A stretch of DNA of 38,948 nt from Methylobacterium cerastii (GCF_022179125.1 NZ_BPQG01000050.1:1-38948), one strand, 5' to 3'; positions 1 through 9,712 are shown, counted from the first letter of the stretch. Notes: generated by a model not told the origin, from the letters alone. Translations and numbers: made by a program.

Positions 1-166
1 TGTGCGAACGGTATAATCGCCAAAGCGATCCGCGCGGTTCGGATCATGGTGCGCTGCCGCACGACGGGCACTCTGGGCGCGGCGGTTACGCCCCATATCG
101 GGAACGCGACGGACGGCGCGGCGTTTTTCGAACCGAGGTGGGTCAATCGATATCGGGAATCGGGCT

Positions 167-1459
167 ATGCCCACATCCAAGACGCGTCGGATCGCCCTCT
201 GCGCGACAGTCCTCGCTCTCGGGATCGGTGCGCCCGATCTGTCCTTCGCCGGATCGGACACGGCCAAGCGGGCCGAGCGCACGGTCTTCACCCCGGGCGA
301 AATCGCCACGGCGCGTCCCGCCGCCCTGAAGGGTCCCCTGCGCATCGCCGGCGACGACCCCCAGGCCTTCCAGGCGCTGATCGACCAGGCGTCCGCGGCC
401 GCCGACCCATGGCTCGTCCTCTCCGGCGGCGGCGAGAACGGCGCATTCGCGGCCGGACTGCTCTCCGGCTGGAGCGCCAGCGGCCGCCGCCCGGCCTTCG
501 GCGTCATCACCGGCGTCTCGACGGGAGCCCTGATCGCGCCCTTCGCCTTCATCGGCGACGCCGGCGACGCGGCCCTGCGCGAGGCCTACACCACGGTCTC
601 GGCGGCGGACGTGTTCGAGTTCGGCGGCTCCAACGAGGCCCTGACCGACACCTGGCCGCTCAAGCGCCGGATCGAGAAGGCGGTGACGCCGCGCCTGCTG
701 AAGGCGATCGCGGCCGAGCACGCCAAGGGTCGCCGGCTGCTGGTCGCCACCACCGAGCTCGACACGGAGCGCCCGGTGCTGTGGGACATGGGCGCCATCG
801 CCACGGTCGGCGACGACAAGGCGCTGAACCTGTTCCGCGCGATCGTGCTGGCCTCGTCCGCGGTGCCCGGCGTGTTCCCGCCGGTCTCGATCGATTCGGC
901 CACCGCAAATAGCAAGATGATCCAGGAGATGCACGTGGACGGCGGCACCACGGCGCCGTTCTTCCTGGCGCCGAAGCCGGCGCTCATCGCCGCGCTGACG
1001 GGCTCGGGCGGGGTGAAGATCCCGGCCCGGACGGTCTACCTCGTGGTCAACAACAAGCTCGCGCCGTACTTCCAGATGGCGACGCACACCACGCTCTCGG
1101 TGCTCGGCCGGGCGATGTCGGCGGCGATCAAGGCGCAGACGCGCGACGCCCTCGCGCTCGCCGACGCCTTCGCCCGCCGCGAATCCCTCGACCTGAAGGT
1201 CGCCGAGATCGACGACCGCTTCACCGAGACCTCGCCGGCCCCGTTCGACCAGCGCTACATGAAGGCGTTGTTCGCGCATGCCGAAACGCTGGGCCGAGCC
1301 GGCACGGCCTTCGAAGGCTCGGAAGCGATGGCCGGCGCTCCGTCGAACCTGCCGACGGGTGCGCTCGGCGCCGTGCATGCGAAGGCCCCGCATCCCGCCG
1401 AGATGCCGCGCCTGGACGCATCGCGTCCGGAGGCGTCCCAGGCCCTGGCGACGCGCTGA
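167..1459 (+). CDS. secreted patatin-like phospholipase
   Basis: 430-residue patatin-family lipid acyl hydrolase, probably exported. Residues 1-28 form a signal peptide (basic start, hydrophobic core, cleavage near LSFAG). Visible catalytic elements are the oxyanion-hole glycines GGGENG (87-92), the nucleophile elbow GVSTG with Ser118, and DGG with Asp258, which completes the Ser-Asp dyad. Patatins hydrolyse acyl esters of phospholipids or neutral lipids; the substrate here is unknown. The C-terminal 60 residues are Ala/Pro-rich and probably disordered. The ATG at 167 is preferred because the signal peptide starts there. A TATAAT hexamer at 12-17 could be a -10 box with its -35 outside the window. 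The gene stands alone, followed by a large palindrome, with mfd convergent beyond it. Confidence 0.88.
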   Translation: MPTSKTRRIALCATVLALGIGAPDLSFAGSDTAKRAERTVFTPGEIATARPAALKGPLRIAGDDPQAFQALIDQASAAADPWLVLSGGGENGAFAAGLLSGWSASGRRPAFGVITGVSTGALIAPFAFIGDAGDAALREAYTTVSAADVFEFGGSNEALTDTWPLKRRIEKAVTPRLLKAIAAEHAKGRRLLVATTELDTERPVLWDMGAIATVGDDKALNLFRAIVLASSAVPGVFPPVSIDSATANSKMIQEMHVDGGTTAPFFLAPKPALIAALTGSGGVKIPARTVYLVVNNKLAPYFQMATHTTLSVLGRAMSAAIKAQTRDALALADAFARRESLDLKVAEIDDRFTETSPAPFDQRYMKALFAHAETLGRAGTAFEGSEAMAGAPSNLPTGALGAVHAKAPHPAEMPRLDASRPEASQALATR

Positions 1460-1466
1460 GCGGCGC

Positions 1467-1574
1467 GAGAGCATTTTCGGTGATCCCTGGATCACCGAAA
1501 ATGCTCTCTCTTGTTGTGCTGTCGCAGTTTCTTCACGCGAGCCGGCATCCACCTCGCTCGAAAATGCTCTAGCC
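1467..1574 (-). repeat. composite intergenic repeat with a 20-bp perfect palindrome
   Basis: Bases 1467-1486 and 1489-1508 are perfect inverted copies of each other (20 bp, 2-nt centre), containing GCATTTTCGGTGATCC. The minus-strand motif CTAGAGCATTTTCG recurs at the other end (1561-1574), so the whole 108 bp reads on the minus strand as AGAGCATTTTCG, about 60 bp, then the palindrome. It lies between convergent genes and may also terminate transcription. I recall similar AGAGCATTTTCGAGC elements as dispersed intergenic repeats in Methylobacterium and other Rhizobiales; that link is from memory. Confidence 0.65.
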
Positions 1575-1598
1575 CGCCTCCCGCCGAGCGGGAGGCGG
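1575..1598 (-). terminator. hairpin abutting the mfd stop codon
   Basis: CCGCCTCCCGC at 1575-1585 and its reverse complement at 1588-1598 form a GC-rich stem of about 10 bp that starts one base after the mfd stop codon. No T-run follows on the minus strand, so it is either a weak terminator or a 3'-end stabiliser. Confidence 0.45.
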
Positions 1599-4500
1599 TC
1601 ACGCCGCCTTCTTCTTCCCCCCGCGCTCGGCGATCCCTGCGAGCGCCCGCACCACCTGCGTCGCCGTCTTGAGCCGGGCCGGGATCGAGTCCAGCTCGCG
1701 GATGAACACCACGCTCATGTCCGGGCGCACCTTGGCGAACGAGGCCTGCTCGGCGACGTAGGCGACGAGCCCCTGCGGGTTCGCGAACGACTTGTCGCGG
1801 AAGTGGACGACGACGCCCTTGGGGCCGGCCTCGACCTTGGCGATGTTGGCGGCCAGGCACAGGATCTTGATCGTGACGATCTTGAGCAGCTGCTCCACCT
1901 CCGGCGGCAGCGGCCCGAAGCGGTCGATGAGCTCGGCGCCGAACCCCTCCATCTCGGCGTCGTTCTCCAGGGTCGAGAGCCGGCGGTAGAGCGCGAGCCG
2001 CACGCCGAGGTCCTCGACGTAGGTCTCGGGGATCGTGACGGGGGCGCCGAGTGCGATGGTCGGCGACCACGCCTCCTCCACCGGCTCCTCGTAGCCGGCC
2101 TTGAGCGCGGTGACCGCGTCCTCCAGCATCTGCTGGTAGAGCTCGTAGCCGACCTCCTTGATGTGGCCGGACTGCGCGTCGCCGAGCAGGTTGCCGGCGC
2201 CGCGGATGTCGAGGTCGTGGGAGGCCAGCTGGAAGCCGGCGCCGAGCGTGTCGAGGGTCTGCAGCACGTTGAGGCGCTGCTCGGCCTGGGCGCTCAGCGT
2301 GCGGTTGGCCGGCGTCGTGAACAGGGCGTAGGCGCGGGCCTTGGAGCGGCCGACGCGGCCGCGCAGCTGATACAGCTGGGCCAGGCCGAACATGTCGGCC
2401 CGGTGCACGATCAGCGTGTTGGCGGTGGGGATGTCGAGGCCCGATTCGACGATCGTGGTCGAGAGCAGCACGTCGTACTTGCCCTCGTAGAACGCGGTCA
2501 TCACGTCCTCGAGCTGGCCCGCCGCCATCTGCCCGTGCGCCACCGCGACCGTGGTCTCGGGCATCTCGGTGTCGAGGAAGCGCTTCACCTCGGCGAGGTC
2601 CTCGATCCGCGGCACCACGTAGAACGACTGCCCGCCGCGGTAGCGCTCGCGCAGCAGCGCCTCGCGGATGGTCAACGGATCGAACGGCGTCACGAAGGTG
2701 CGCACCGCCAGGCGATCGACCGGGGGCGTGGCGATGATCGAGAGGTCGCGCACGCCCGTCATCGCCAGCTGCAGGGTCCGCGGGATCGGGGTGGCCGAGA
2801 GCGTCAGCACGTGCACGTCGGCCTGCAGCGCCTTCAGGCGCTCCTTGTGGCTGACGCCGAAGTGCTGCTCCTCGTCGACGATGATCAGGCCGAGGTCCTT
2901 GAAGGCGATGGTCTTGGCGAGCACCGCATGGGTGCCGACGACGATGTCGACGGTGCCCGCCGCGATCCCCGCACGGTTCTGCTTCATCTCGGCGGCGCCG
3001 ACGAAGCGCGAGAGCTGCGCCACCTGGATCGGCAGGCCCTTGAAGCGCTCGGCGAAGGTGCGGAAATGCTGGCGGGCGAGCAGGGTGGTCGGCACCACCA
3101 CCGCCACCTGCCGCCCCGAGATCGAGGCGGCGAAGGCGGCGCGCAACGCCACCTCGGTCTTGCCGAAGCCGACGTCGCCGCAGACGAGCCGGTCCATCGG
3201 GCGGCCCTCGTTCAGGTCCGAGAGCACCGCCTCGATGGCGTTGGCCTGGTCCTCGGTCTCCTCGAAGGCGAAGCGGGCGGCGAACTCGCCGTAGAGCCCC
3301 TCGGGCGGCACCAGCCGCGGCGCCTGCCGCACGAAGCGCTGGGCTGCGACCTTGATGAGTTCGCCGGCCATCTCGAGGATGCGCTTCTTCATCCGCGCCT
3401 TGCGAGCCTGCCAGCCGGCGCCGCCGAGGCGGTCCAGCGCCACCTCCGAATCCTCGGAGCCGTAGCGGGTCAGAAGCTCGATGTTCTCCACCGGCAGCAG
3501 CAGCAGGCCGGTGGCGTATTGCAGCTCCAGGCAATCGTGCGGGGCGCCCGCCGCCGTCACCGTCTTCAGGCCGACGAACCGGCCGATGCCATGGTCGGCA
3601 TGCACCACGAGGTCGCCGGGCTGGAGCGCCTGCACCTCCAGGATGACGTCCTGCGGCCGCTTGGACTTGCGCTTCTGGCGCACGAGCCGGTCGCCGAGGA
3701 TGTCGCCCTCCGAGACCACGGCGAGCTGGCCCGTCGTGAAGCCGGATTCGAGGCCCCAGACCGCGACCGCCACGTCGGTGCCGCGCTTCAACGCGTAGAC
3801 GTCCGAAATGCGCGAGATCGCCATCGGTTTCTTCAGGCCGTGGTCGGCGAGCACGCCGCAGAGGCGGTCGCGCGAGCCCTCGGACCAGGATCCCAGGATC
3901 ACGTGGTGACCGGATCCCTGCAGGTCCTTCACGTGCGCCACCGCCGCGTCGAAGACGCTCGTCGCCTCGCTGGCGCGCTCGGCCGCGAAGGTGCGGCCGG
4001 GCTCGGCGCCGCAATCGATGGCCGGGCCGTCGGCCCCGCCATCAGGCACCGCGAACGGCGTCAGCCGGGCGACCGAGCAGGCCGCGATCCGGTCGCGCAG
4101 CTCGTTCTGGGTGAGGTAGAGGGCGCGCGGCGGCAGCGGCTTGTAGGGCGCGACGCCCGATTGCGGGGTCTTGCGCGCCTGCTCGCGAGCCTGGAAGTAG
4201 TCCTGGATCAAGGCCAGCCGCTCGGAGGCCGCGTCCTCGATCTGCGGCTCGAAGACCATCGGCACCCCGGCGACGTAGTCGAACAGGGTGTCGAGGCCGT
4301 CGTAGAACAGGGGCATCCAATGCTCGAGGCCGGCGTAGCGCCGGCCCTCGCTCACGGTCTCGTAGAGGCGGTCGTCGCGGGTCGCGGCGCCGAAGTTGGC
4401 GATGTAGCCCTGGCGGAAGCGCCGGATGGTCTCGGTGGTGAGCTGGACCTCGCTCATCGGCACAAGGTCGAGGGAGCGGAGCTGCCCGACGGTGCGCTGC

Positions 4501-5213
4501 GTCTCCGGATCGAAGGCGCGGATCGATTCCAGGGTGTCGCCGAAGAAGTCGAGGCGGATCGGGTTCGGGAGTCCCGGCGGCGACAGGTCGAGGATGCCGC
4601 CACGCACGGCGTATTCGCCCGTGTCCCGCACCGTCCCCGTGCGCAGGAAGCCGTTGGCCTCGACCCAGGCCACGACCTTGTCCATCGAGACGACGTTGCC
4701 GATCGCCACCGAGAAGGTCTCCACGGCGATGCGCTTCATCGGCGGCACGCGCTGGATCAGGGCGTTGACCGTGGTGCAGACGATGCGGGGCGCGGCCTCG
4801 GAGGAGCGCGTGCGCGTCAGCCGCGAGAAGGCGGTCATGCGCTGCGCCGCCGTGGCGCCGTTGGGCGAGACCCGGTCGTAGGGCTGGCAATCCCAGGCCG
4901 GCACGCTCATCGCCTCGATCTCGGGGGCGACGAACTTCAGCGCGTTGACGAAGGCCGCCGAGCGCCCGGAATCGCGGGCGACGTGGACCAGCACCGCCGG
5001 CCCCTCGAAGCCGGCGCTCAAGGCCCGGGCGAGGTCGGCCACCACCAGGGCGTCGAACCCGTCCGGGACGCCGGCGAGCGTCGGGCTCTCGCCACGGGCG
5101 AACGCGTCGCGAATCCGCGCCAGCGGCCCGGACTTCGGAAGCGCGAAGCGCGCCGTCTGGACCTTCGGCGCGGGGGCCGGAGGTGCGGGCGTCTTGGATC
5201 CAGGCTTGGCCAT
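1599..5213 (-). CDS. mfd: transcription-repair coupling factor Mfd
   Basis: 1204-residue Mfd, a dsDNA translocase that displaces RNA polymerase stalled at lesions and recruits UvrA. The order is as in the family: UvrB-like N-terminal modules; an RNA-polymerase-interacting domain around the text PGDLVVHADHGIGRFVG; a RecG-like helicase core with Walker A CGDVGFGKTE and Walker B-type DEEQHFG; the motif SATPIPRTLQ; helicase motif VI in QLRGRVGRS; and a C-terminal TRCF domain. The tail is Lys-rich (GGKKKAA). The ATG at 5213 (MAKPGSKTP) is chosen because the further 100 residues upstream are not family-like and the length then matches the usual 1150-1200. The gene is monocistronic, with its terminator-like hairpin directly at the stop. 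Confidence 0.97.
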   Translation of the reverse strand: MAKPGSKTPAPPAPAPKVQTARFALPKSGPLARIRDAFARGESPTLAGVPDGFDALVVADLARALSAGFEGPAVLVHVARDSGRSAAFVNALKFVAPEIEAMSVPAWDCQPYDRVSPNGATAAQRMTAFSRLTRTRSSEAAPRIVCTTVNALIQRVPPMKRIAVETFSVAIGNVVSMDKVVAWVEANGFLRTGTVRDTGEYAVRGGILDLSPPGLPNPIRLDFFGDTLESIRAFDPETQRTVGQLRSLDLVPMSEVQLTTETIRRFRQGYIANFGAATRDDRLYETVSEGRRYAGLEHWMPLFYDGLDTLFDYVAGVPMVFEPQIEDAASERLALIQDYFQAREQARKTPQSGVAPYKPLPPRALYLTQNELRDRIAACSVARLTPFAVPDGGADGPAIDCGAEPGRTFAAERASEATSVFDAAVAHVKDLQGSGHHVILGSWSEGSRDRLCGVLADHGLKKPMAISRISDVYALKRGTDVAVAVWGLESGFTTGQLAVVSEGDILGDRLVRQKRKSKRPQDVILEVQALQPGDLVVHADHGIGRFVGLKTVTAAGAPHDCLELQYATGLLLLPVENIELLTRYGSEDSEVALDRLGGAGWQARKARMKKRILEMAGELIKVAAQRFVRQAPRLVPPEGLYGEFAARFAFEETEDQANAIEAVLSDLNEGRPMDRLVCGDVGFGKTEVALRAAFAASISGRQVAVVVPTTLLARQHFRTFAERFKGLPIQVAQLSRFVGAAEMKQNRAGIAAGTVDIVVGTHAVLAKTIAFKDLGLIIVDEEQHFGVSHKERLKALQADVHVLTLSATPIPRTLQLAMTGVRDLSIIATPPVDRLAVRTFVTPFDPLTIREALLRERYRGGQSFYVVPRIEDLAEVKRFLDTEMPETTVAVAHGQMAAGQLEDVMTAFYEGKYDVLLSTTIVESGLDIPTANTLIVHRADMFGLAQLYQLRGRVGRSKARAYALFTTPANRTLSAQAEQRLNVLQTLDTLGAGFQLASHDLDIRGAGNLLGDAQSGHIKEVGYELYQQMLEDAVTALKAGYEEPVEEAWSPTIALGAPVTIPETYVEDLGVRLALYRRLSTLENDAEMEGFGAELIDRFGPLPPEVEQLLKIVTIKILCLAANIAKVEAGPKGVVVHFRDKSFANPQGLVAYVAEQASFAKVRPDMSVVFIRELDSIPARLKTATQVVRALAGIAERGGKKKAA

Positions 5214-5603
5214 CGTGTGTCTGTTCGTCGTCGGATCGGGCGGGCAGGCGATGCCCGGATGGCGGGAGGTGGAGCCCGCGAGACGGGGTGTATAGACCGG
5301 AAGGCGGGGTGTCAGGTGGCAGCCGCCGGGCGATGCGGCCCGGGATGGTCCGGTTGGGCCGAGGTGCTCGGTGAGCACCCGGCGACAACCCGCTCGATGG
5401 ACTGCGTTTTTTCGATTCAGCTCACCGGGCGCGGTCGTTGTGGGCCAGCACGGTGAGTTGCAGAGGGTCCGGTTCGGCACGCGCATGCCGGTGTCGACCA
5501 AGTGCGCGGCCAAAGACGAGCGCAGCAGGTTCTCGCGCCGGCAGCCCTTGATGCGCGATCTGAACCGCCCGCCCCAACCTTCAGTACCAGAAAGATTTTT
5601 CGT
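5214..5603. other. 390-bp intergenic region upstream of mfd
   Basis: I find no convincing gene. The region separates two minus-strand genes and must hold the mfd promoter. A TATA-like stretch lies near 5290-5296 and a lower-GC patch near 5575-5605, just past the stop of the downstream monooxygenase. Plus-strand open frames here only continue the antisense frame of mfd. Confidence 0.5.
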
Positions 5604-6821
5604 TCAACGCGAAGCCCGCATCTGCTCCGGGGCGCCGAGCCGCGGCAGGACGCCCTCGCGCATCACGGCGCGGCGCAGCGGGCCGATCGCGCTCATCGCG
5701 AGCAGGCCGACGCCGCGCAACGCGTCGACGGGCATGAGGTCGGCGAGCAGGCTGCGGTTGAGGGTGTCGACCGCCGTCGATCGCAACGCCGCGTCGAGGC
5801 GCCGGGCGCGGGCGAAGCCGGCCAACGCCGCGCGCGAGCCCGGATCGCGGTGCTCGCGGACCGCGCCGAGCACCGCGTCGCGGAGGGCGGCGGCATCCCG
5901 CAACCCAAGGTTCAGCCCCTGCGCGCCGATCGGCGGGAAGACGTGGGCGGCCTCGCCGACCAGGGCGAGGCGGTGGGCCGTCGGGGTCGCCACGGAGAGG
6001 CCGCGCATCGGCACGAGGCCGCGGGGCCCGTCGACCCGCATCGTCCCGAGCATGCCCTGCGCCTGGGCGGTGACCGCCTCGGCGAGGGCTGCGTCGTCGA
6101 GGGCGGAGAGGCGGCGCGCGACGCCCTCGGCCGCGACCCACACGAGGCTGGAGCGGTTCTTCGGCAACGGCACCAGGGTGAAGGGGCCGCCGCGGGTGTG
6201 GAACTCGGTCGAGACATTGCCGTGCGGGCGGTCGTGCGCGAGGATCGTCGTGATCGCGGATTGCGGGTACGACCAGTCCCGCACCCGGATGCCGCTGGCC
6301 GTCCGCAGGGGCGACCGGCCTCCGTCCGCGGCCACCACGAGCCGGGCCGAGACCCTACCGCCATCAACAAGGCGAACCTCGGAAAATTCTTCGCCCGCAA
6401 CGGCTTCCGCCGCGTCGCTCTCGAACAGCGTGAGGTGTTCGGTCGCCCGCGCCTGCCGGCGCAGGGCTTCGACCAGGAGGCGGCTCTCGACGTTCCAGCC
6501 GAACGCGTCGAGGCCGATCTCGCCGGCATGGAAGCGCGCCGGCGGCGGGCGGAAGAGGCTCCTGGTGTCGTCGATGATCTGAAGCGTCGCCAGCGGGCCG
6601 GCCTGCGGGGCGATGCCGCCCCAGGCGCCCAACGCGTCGAGGAAGCGCACGGAGCCGTCGAGCAGGGCGACGGTGCGCCCGTCCGCCACGGGTGCATGGC
6701 GCCCGACCAGCGCCGTCGGGATGCCGTCGCGGGCGAGCGCCAGGGCGGCGCTGAGCCCGGCGGCCCCGGCCCCGACGACCGCGACGGCGAAAACTCGGTC
6801 CTCTCGGGGCGGCTGGGGCAC
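5604..6821 (-). CDS. UbiH/UbiF/COQ6-family FAD-dependent monooxygenase
   Basis: 405-residue flavoprotein hydroxylase of the family that hydroxylates the ubiquinone ring. The N-terminal dinucleotide-binding motif VVGAGAAGLSAALALARDG lies at about residues 15-33. The DG motif VVAADGGRSPLR and the second FAD motif LALVGEAAHVFPPIGAQG follow. In the last, the usual Asp of GDAAH is Glu, a conservative change at the ribityl-contacting site. The likely role is one of the ubiquinone ring hydroxylations (UbiH, UbiF, UbiI or UbiL type), but which position cannot be told. Only a GTG start at 6821 is available before the FAD motif, with a TGAGGA Shine-Dalgarno-like sequence upstream. No other ubi gene is nearby; recG is next upstream with a 119-bp gap. 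Confidence 0.85.
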   Translation of the reverse strand: MPQPPREDRVFAVAVVGAGAAGLSAALALARDGIPTALVGRHAPVADGRTVALLDGSVRFLDALGAWGGIAPQAGPLATLQIIDDTRSLFRPPPARFHAGEIGLDAFGWNVESRLLVEALRRQARATEHLTLFESDAAEAVAGEEFSEVRLVDGGRVSARLVVAADGGRSPLRTASGIRVRDWSYPQSAITTILAHDRPHGNVSTEFHTRGGPFTLVPLPKNRSSLVWVAAEGVARRLSALDDAALAEAVTAQAQGMLGTMRVDGPRGLVPMRGLSVATPTAHRLALVGEAAHVFPPIGAQGLNLGLRDAAALRDAVLGAVREHRDPGSRAALAGFARARRLDAALRSTAVDTLNRSLLADLMPVDALRGVGLLAMSAIGPLRRAVMREGVLPRLGAPEQMRASR

Positions 6822-6940
6822 GGGCGAACAATCCTCAGGGCGGGCCGGCGATCCGGCAGGGAGGATCTAGGGCGATTCCGCTGTCCTGTCGCCGGTGCTG
6901 CGGCAACCCGCGCCGGCTCGACGCGTCGGCGAAACGATCG

Positions 6941-9097
6941 TCAGCCGGCCCCGAGCAGCCGGATCGCGGCGTCGCGCTCGAACAGGTAGAGCAGCACCCG
7001 CAGGGCTTGGCCGCGCTCCGTCCGCAGGGCCGGGTCGCGCTCGACGATCAGCCGCGCGTCGTCGCGGGCGACCTCCAGCAGGGCGCCGTCGCTCTCCAGG
7101 CGGGCCAGCCGAAAGGCCGCGACGCCGGATTGGCGGGTACCCAGCACCTCCCCCTCGCCACGGAGCCGCAAGTCGGCCTCGGCGATGCGAAACCCGTCCT
7201 CGCTCTCACGCATCATCTCGAGGCGGGCCTTCGAGACCTGGCCGAGCGGCCCGCGATAGAGCAGCAGGCAGGACGAGGCCTTCGAGCCTCGCCCGACCCG
7301 GCCGCGCAGCTGGTGCAGCTGGGCCAGCCCGAAGCGCTCGGCATGCTCGATCACCATGATCGTCGCCTCCGGCACGTCGACGCCGACCTCGACCACGGTG
7401 GTGGAGACCAGGATGCGGGTCTCGCCCGCGGCGAAGCGGGCCATCGCCGCATCCTTGTCGGCGCCGGGCATCTGGCCGTGGATCAGCCCGACCTCGGCGC
7501 CGAAATGCTGCTTCAGGTCCTCGAAGCGCTCCTCGGCCGCCGCGAGGTCGACGAACTCGGATTCGGCCACCAGCGGGCAGATCCAGTAGACGCGCTCGCC
7601 GCCCTGCAGCGCCCGGTGGAGGCCGGCCACGACCTCGTCGATGCGCTCGGTCGGGACGGTGAGCGTGCGGATCGGCTGGCGGCCGGCCGGCTTCTCGTCG
7701 AGGATCGAGACGTCCATGTCGCCGAAGCAGGTCAGGGCCAGCGTCCGCGGGATCGGGGTCGCGGTCATGACGAGGATGTCCACCGCCGCGCCCTTGGCCC
7801 CGAGCGCGAGGCGCTGGTGGACGCCGAACCGGTGCTGCTCGTCCACCACCGCCAGCCCGAGATCGGAGAACACCACGCTGTCCTGGAACAGCGCGTGGGT
7901 GCCAACCAGAATGTCGATCTCGCCGGCGGCGAGGTCGGTGAGCGTCGCCCGGCGCTCGGCGGCGCGGTCGCGGCCGGTCATCAGGCGCAGGCGGAGGGCG
8001 CCCGCCAGCGGCTTCAAGCGCTCGAAGTGCTGGCGCGCCAGGATCTCGGTCGGTGCCATCAAGGCCGCCTGCCGGCCGGCCTCGCAGGCCGAGGCCATGG
8101 CGAGCAGCGCCACCGCGGTCTTGCCCGAGCCGACGTCGCCCTGAAGCAGACGCAGCATCCGCTTGTCGGAGGCCAGATCCCCGCGGATCTCGGCGACGGC
8201 CCGCGTCTGCGCGCCGGTGAGAGCGAAGGGTAGGCCGGCCTCGATCCGGGCGGAGAGGCGGCCGTCGCCGGCGTTGACCCGCCCGGGCTTGCGGCGGCTG
8301 CGCGCGCGCATCAGCGCGAGGGCGAGCTGCGAGGCCAAAAGCTCGTCGTAGGCCAGCCGTTTTCGCGACGGCGTCGCGGGCGGGGGGATGGCGACGCCGT
8401 TGGCGCCCAGCGTCGGAGCTTTCGGCGCTTCCTCGGGCCGGTGCTCGGCGCGCAGCGCGTCGGCGAAGGGCGGCAACCAGTTTTGCTGCAGCCAGGCGGG
8501 GTCCTGCCATTCGGGCAGCACCGGCAGCCGCTCCAGGGCGGCGACCGCGAGCTTGCCGATCGCCCGCGAGGTCAGCCCTTCCGTGGCGCCGTAGACCGGC
8601 TCGACGGAGGGCAGGGCGGCCAGGCCCTCCGCGTCGACGATGCGCGACGGATGCACCATCTGGCGGCTGCCGTCCCAGAGGTCGATGCGGCCGGTGACGT
8701 AGCGGTGGCTGCCCAGGGGCAGCATCTTCTCGACGCGCGCTGCCGGCATCCCGAAGAACACCAGGGTGATGTCGCCGGTCTCGTCCTCGACCAGCACCCG
8801 GTGGGGGCGCTTGCCCGGCCCGGTCCCGGCCGGCCGGTGGAGGGAGACGGTGACGCCGACGGTGACCGGCTCGCCGACCGGAGCCTCGCCGACCGAGCCG
8901 ACGAGCTTCTGCGCGATGCCGCCCTGGGGCAGGTGGAACAGCAGGTCGACGATGCGGGCCGGCCGCTCGGGCGTGCCGAGCAGCCGCTCGATCATCGGCG
9001 CCATCTTCGCGCCGACGCCCGGCAGCCCGCGCACGGGCGCGAACAGCGGGTCGAGGATGCTGGGGCGCAGGAGCGCCGGGGGTGTCTCGTCGCGCAT
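6941..9097 (-). CDS. recG: ATP-dependent DNA helicase RecG
   Basis: 718-residue RecG, the branch-migration helicase that regresses stalled forks and processes Holliday junctions. The N-terminal wedge region contains RGLPGVGAKMAP and an OB-fold with the text DETGDITLVFFG. The helicase core has Walker A QGDVGSGKTAVA, the DEQHRFG box, TATPIPRTL and the QLRGRVGRG motif VI; the family C-terminal segment includes LRGEGEVLGTRQSG. The start is uncertain: ATGs at 9142, 9121 and 9097 are in frame. I use 9097 (MRDETPPAL) because the extra 15 residues look unconserved. It is divergent from the beta-flower and sdhE genes. The recG-sdhE-mfd neighbourhood is common in Rhizobiales. Confidence 0.96.
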   Translation of the reverse strand: MRDETPPALLRPSILDPLFAPVRGLPGVGAKMAPMIERLLGTPERPARIVDLLFHLPQGGIAQKLVGSVGEAPVGEPVTVGVTVSLHRPAGTGPGKRPHRVLVEDETGDITLVFFGMPAARVEKMLPLGSHRYVTGRIDLWDGSRQMVHPSRIVDAEGLAALPSVEPVYGATEGLTSRAIGKLAVAALERLPVLPEWQDPAWLQQNWLPPFADALRAEHRPEEAPKAPTLGANGVAIPPPATPSRKRLAYDELLASQLALALMRARSRRKPGRVNAGDGRLSARIEAGLPFALTGAQTRAVAEIRGDLASDKRMLRLLQGDVGSGKTAVALLAMASACEAGRQAALMAPTEILARQHFERLKPLAGALRLRLMTGRDRAAERRATLTDLAAGEIDILVGTHALFQDSVVFSDLGLAVVDEQHRFGVHQRLALGAKGAAVDILVMTATPIPRTLALTCFGDMDVSILDEKPAGRQPIRTLTVPTERIDEVVAGLHRALQGGERVYWICPLVAESEFVDLAAAEERFEDLKQHFGAEVGLIHGQMPGADKDAAMARFAAGETRILVSTTVVEVGVDVPEATIMVIEHAERFGLAQLHQLRGRVGRGSKASSCLLLYRGPLGQVSKARLEMMRESEDGFRIAEADLRLRGEGEVLGTRQSGVAAFRLARLESDGALLEVARDDARLIVERDPALRTERGQALRVLLYLFERDAAIRLLGAG

Positions 9098-9351
9098 CGA
9101 CACTTCGCTCGTCCCGCCCATCCTGCCGCTCGTGCGGGCCATCCTGCCCGGCGGGTCGTCAATATCCCGTGCCGTCCGCCCCGTCGCGCGGCCGCTCGAC
9201 GCTGGCGCGCGACGGGAACGCCCGGCATCCCGTGATCATCGGATCGCAGGATCCTCGGCACGACGACGCGCGATCGGCTGGCAGGCCGGCCGCGACGGCT
9301 TAGATACGTCGAAGGTGGCGCTTCGCGCGGCCGGGGGCGGGAGCTGAGGCG

Positions 9352-9702
9352 ATGATCGAGTTCTTTGACCGGGAGGGGCGCCCCGCCGCGTTCTGCGACG
9401 ACGGCCGGGCGATCTACCACTGGGACGGCCGCCCGGCGGCGATCATCGACGACGACAAGGTCTTCGCCTATTCAGGCCGCTTCGTCGGCTGGTTCTCCGA
9501 CGGGTGGATCAGCGACGCGCACGGGCACCGGGTGCTGTTCGAGTTCGATGCGGTCGGCGGCCCGGCCAAGCCGGAGCGCGGCCCCAGAGTCGCCAAAGGC
9601 CAGCGCGGACAGAAGCCGCCGCCGGGCCCGCGCGATCGCGCCCCCGCCCCGCCCGGGCCGTCCGCGTCGTGGTCCGAGACCGCCTTCGCAGGATTGGTCT
9701 GA
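9352..9702 (+). CDS. 4-fold beta-flower domain protein
   Basis: 116-residue protein. Its first 65 residues hold four short repeats of the type FxDREGRPAAFCDDG, YHWDGRPAAIIDDD, FAYSGRFVGWFSDG and SDAHGHRVLF. This is the pattern of the '4-fold beta flower' domain, a small symmetric beta structure of unknown function. Residues 70-116 are Pro/Arg-rich and look disordered. There is no signal peptide or membrane segment. The ATG follows a GAGCTGAGG ribosome-binding-like sequence. It lies 60 bp upstream of sdhE on the same strand, but a large palindrome separates them, so co-transcription is uncertain. Confidence 0.75.
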   Translation: MIEFFDREGRPAAFCDDGRAIYHWDGRPAAIIDDDKVFAYSGRFVGWFSDGWISDAHGHRVLFEFDAVGGPAKPERGPRVAKGQRGQKPPPGPRDRAPAPPGPSASWSETAFAGLV

Positions 9703-9712
9703 CCATCATCGT

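Noticed and set aside
1278-5456. 1392-codon open frame on the plus strand
   Set aside because: It is antisense to mfd; its His/Asp/Arg/Leu-rich text without domains is the usual shadow of a GC-rich gene in the opposite strand.
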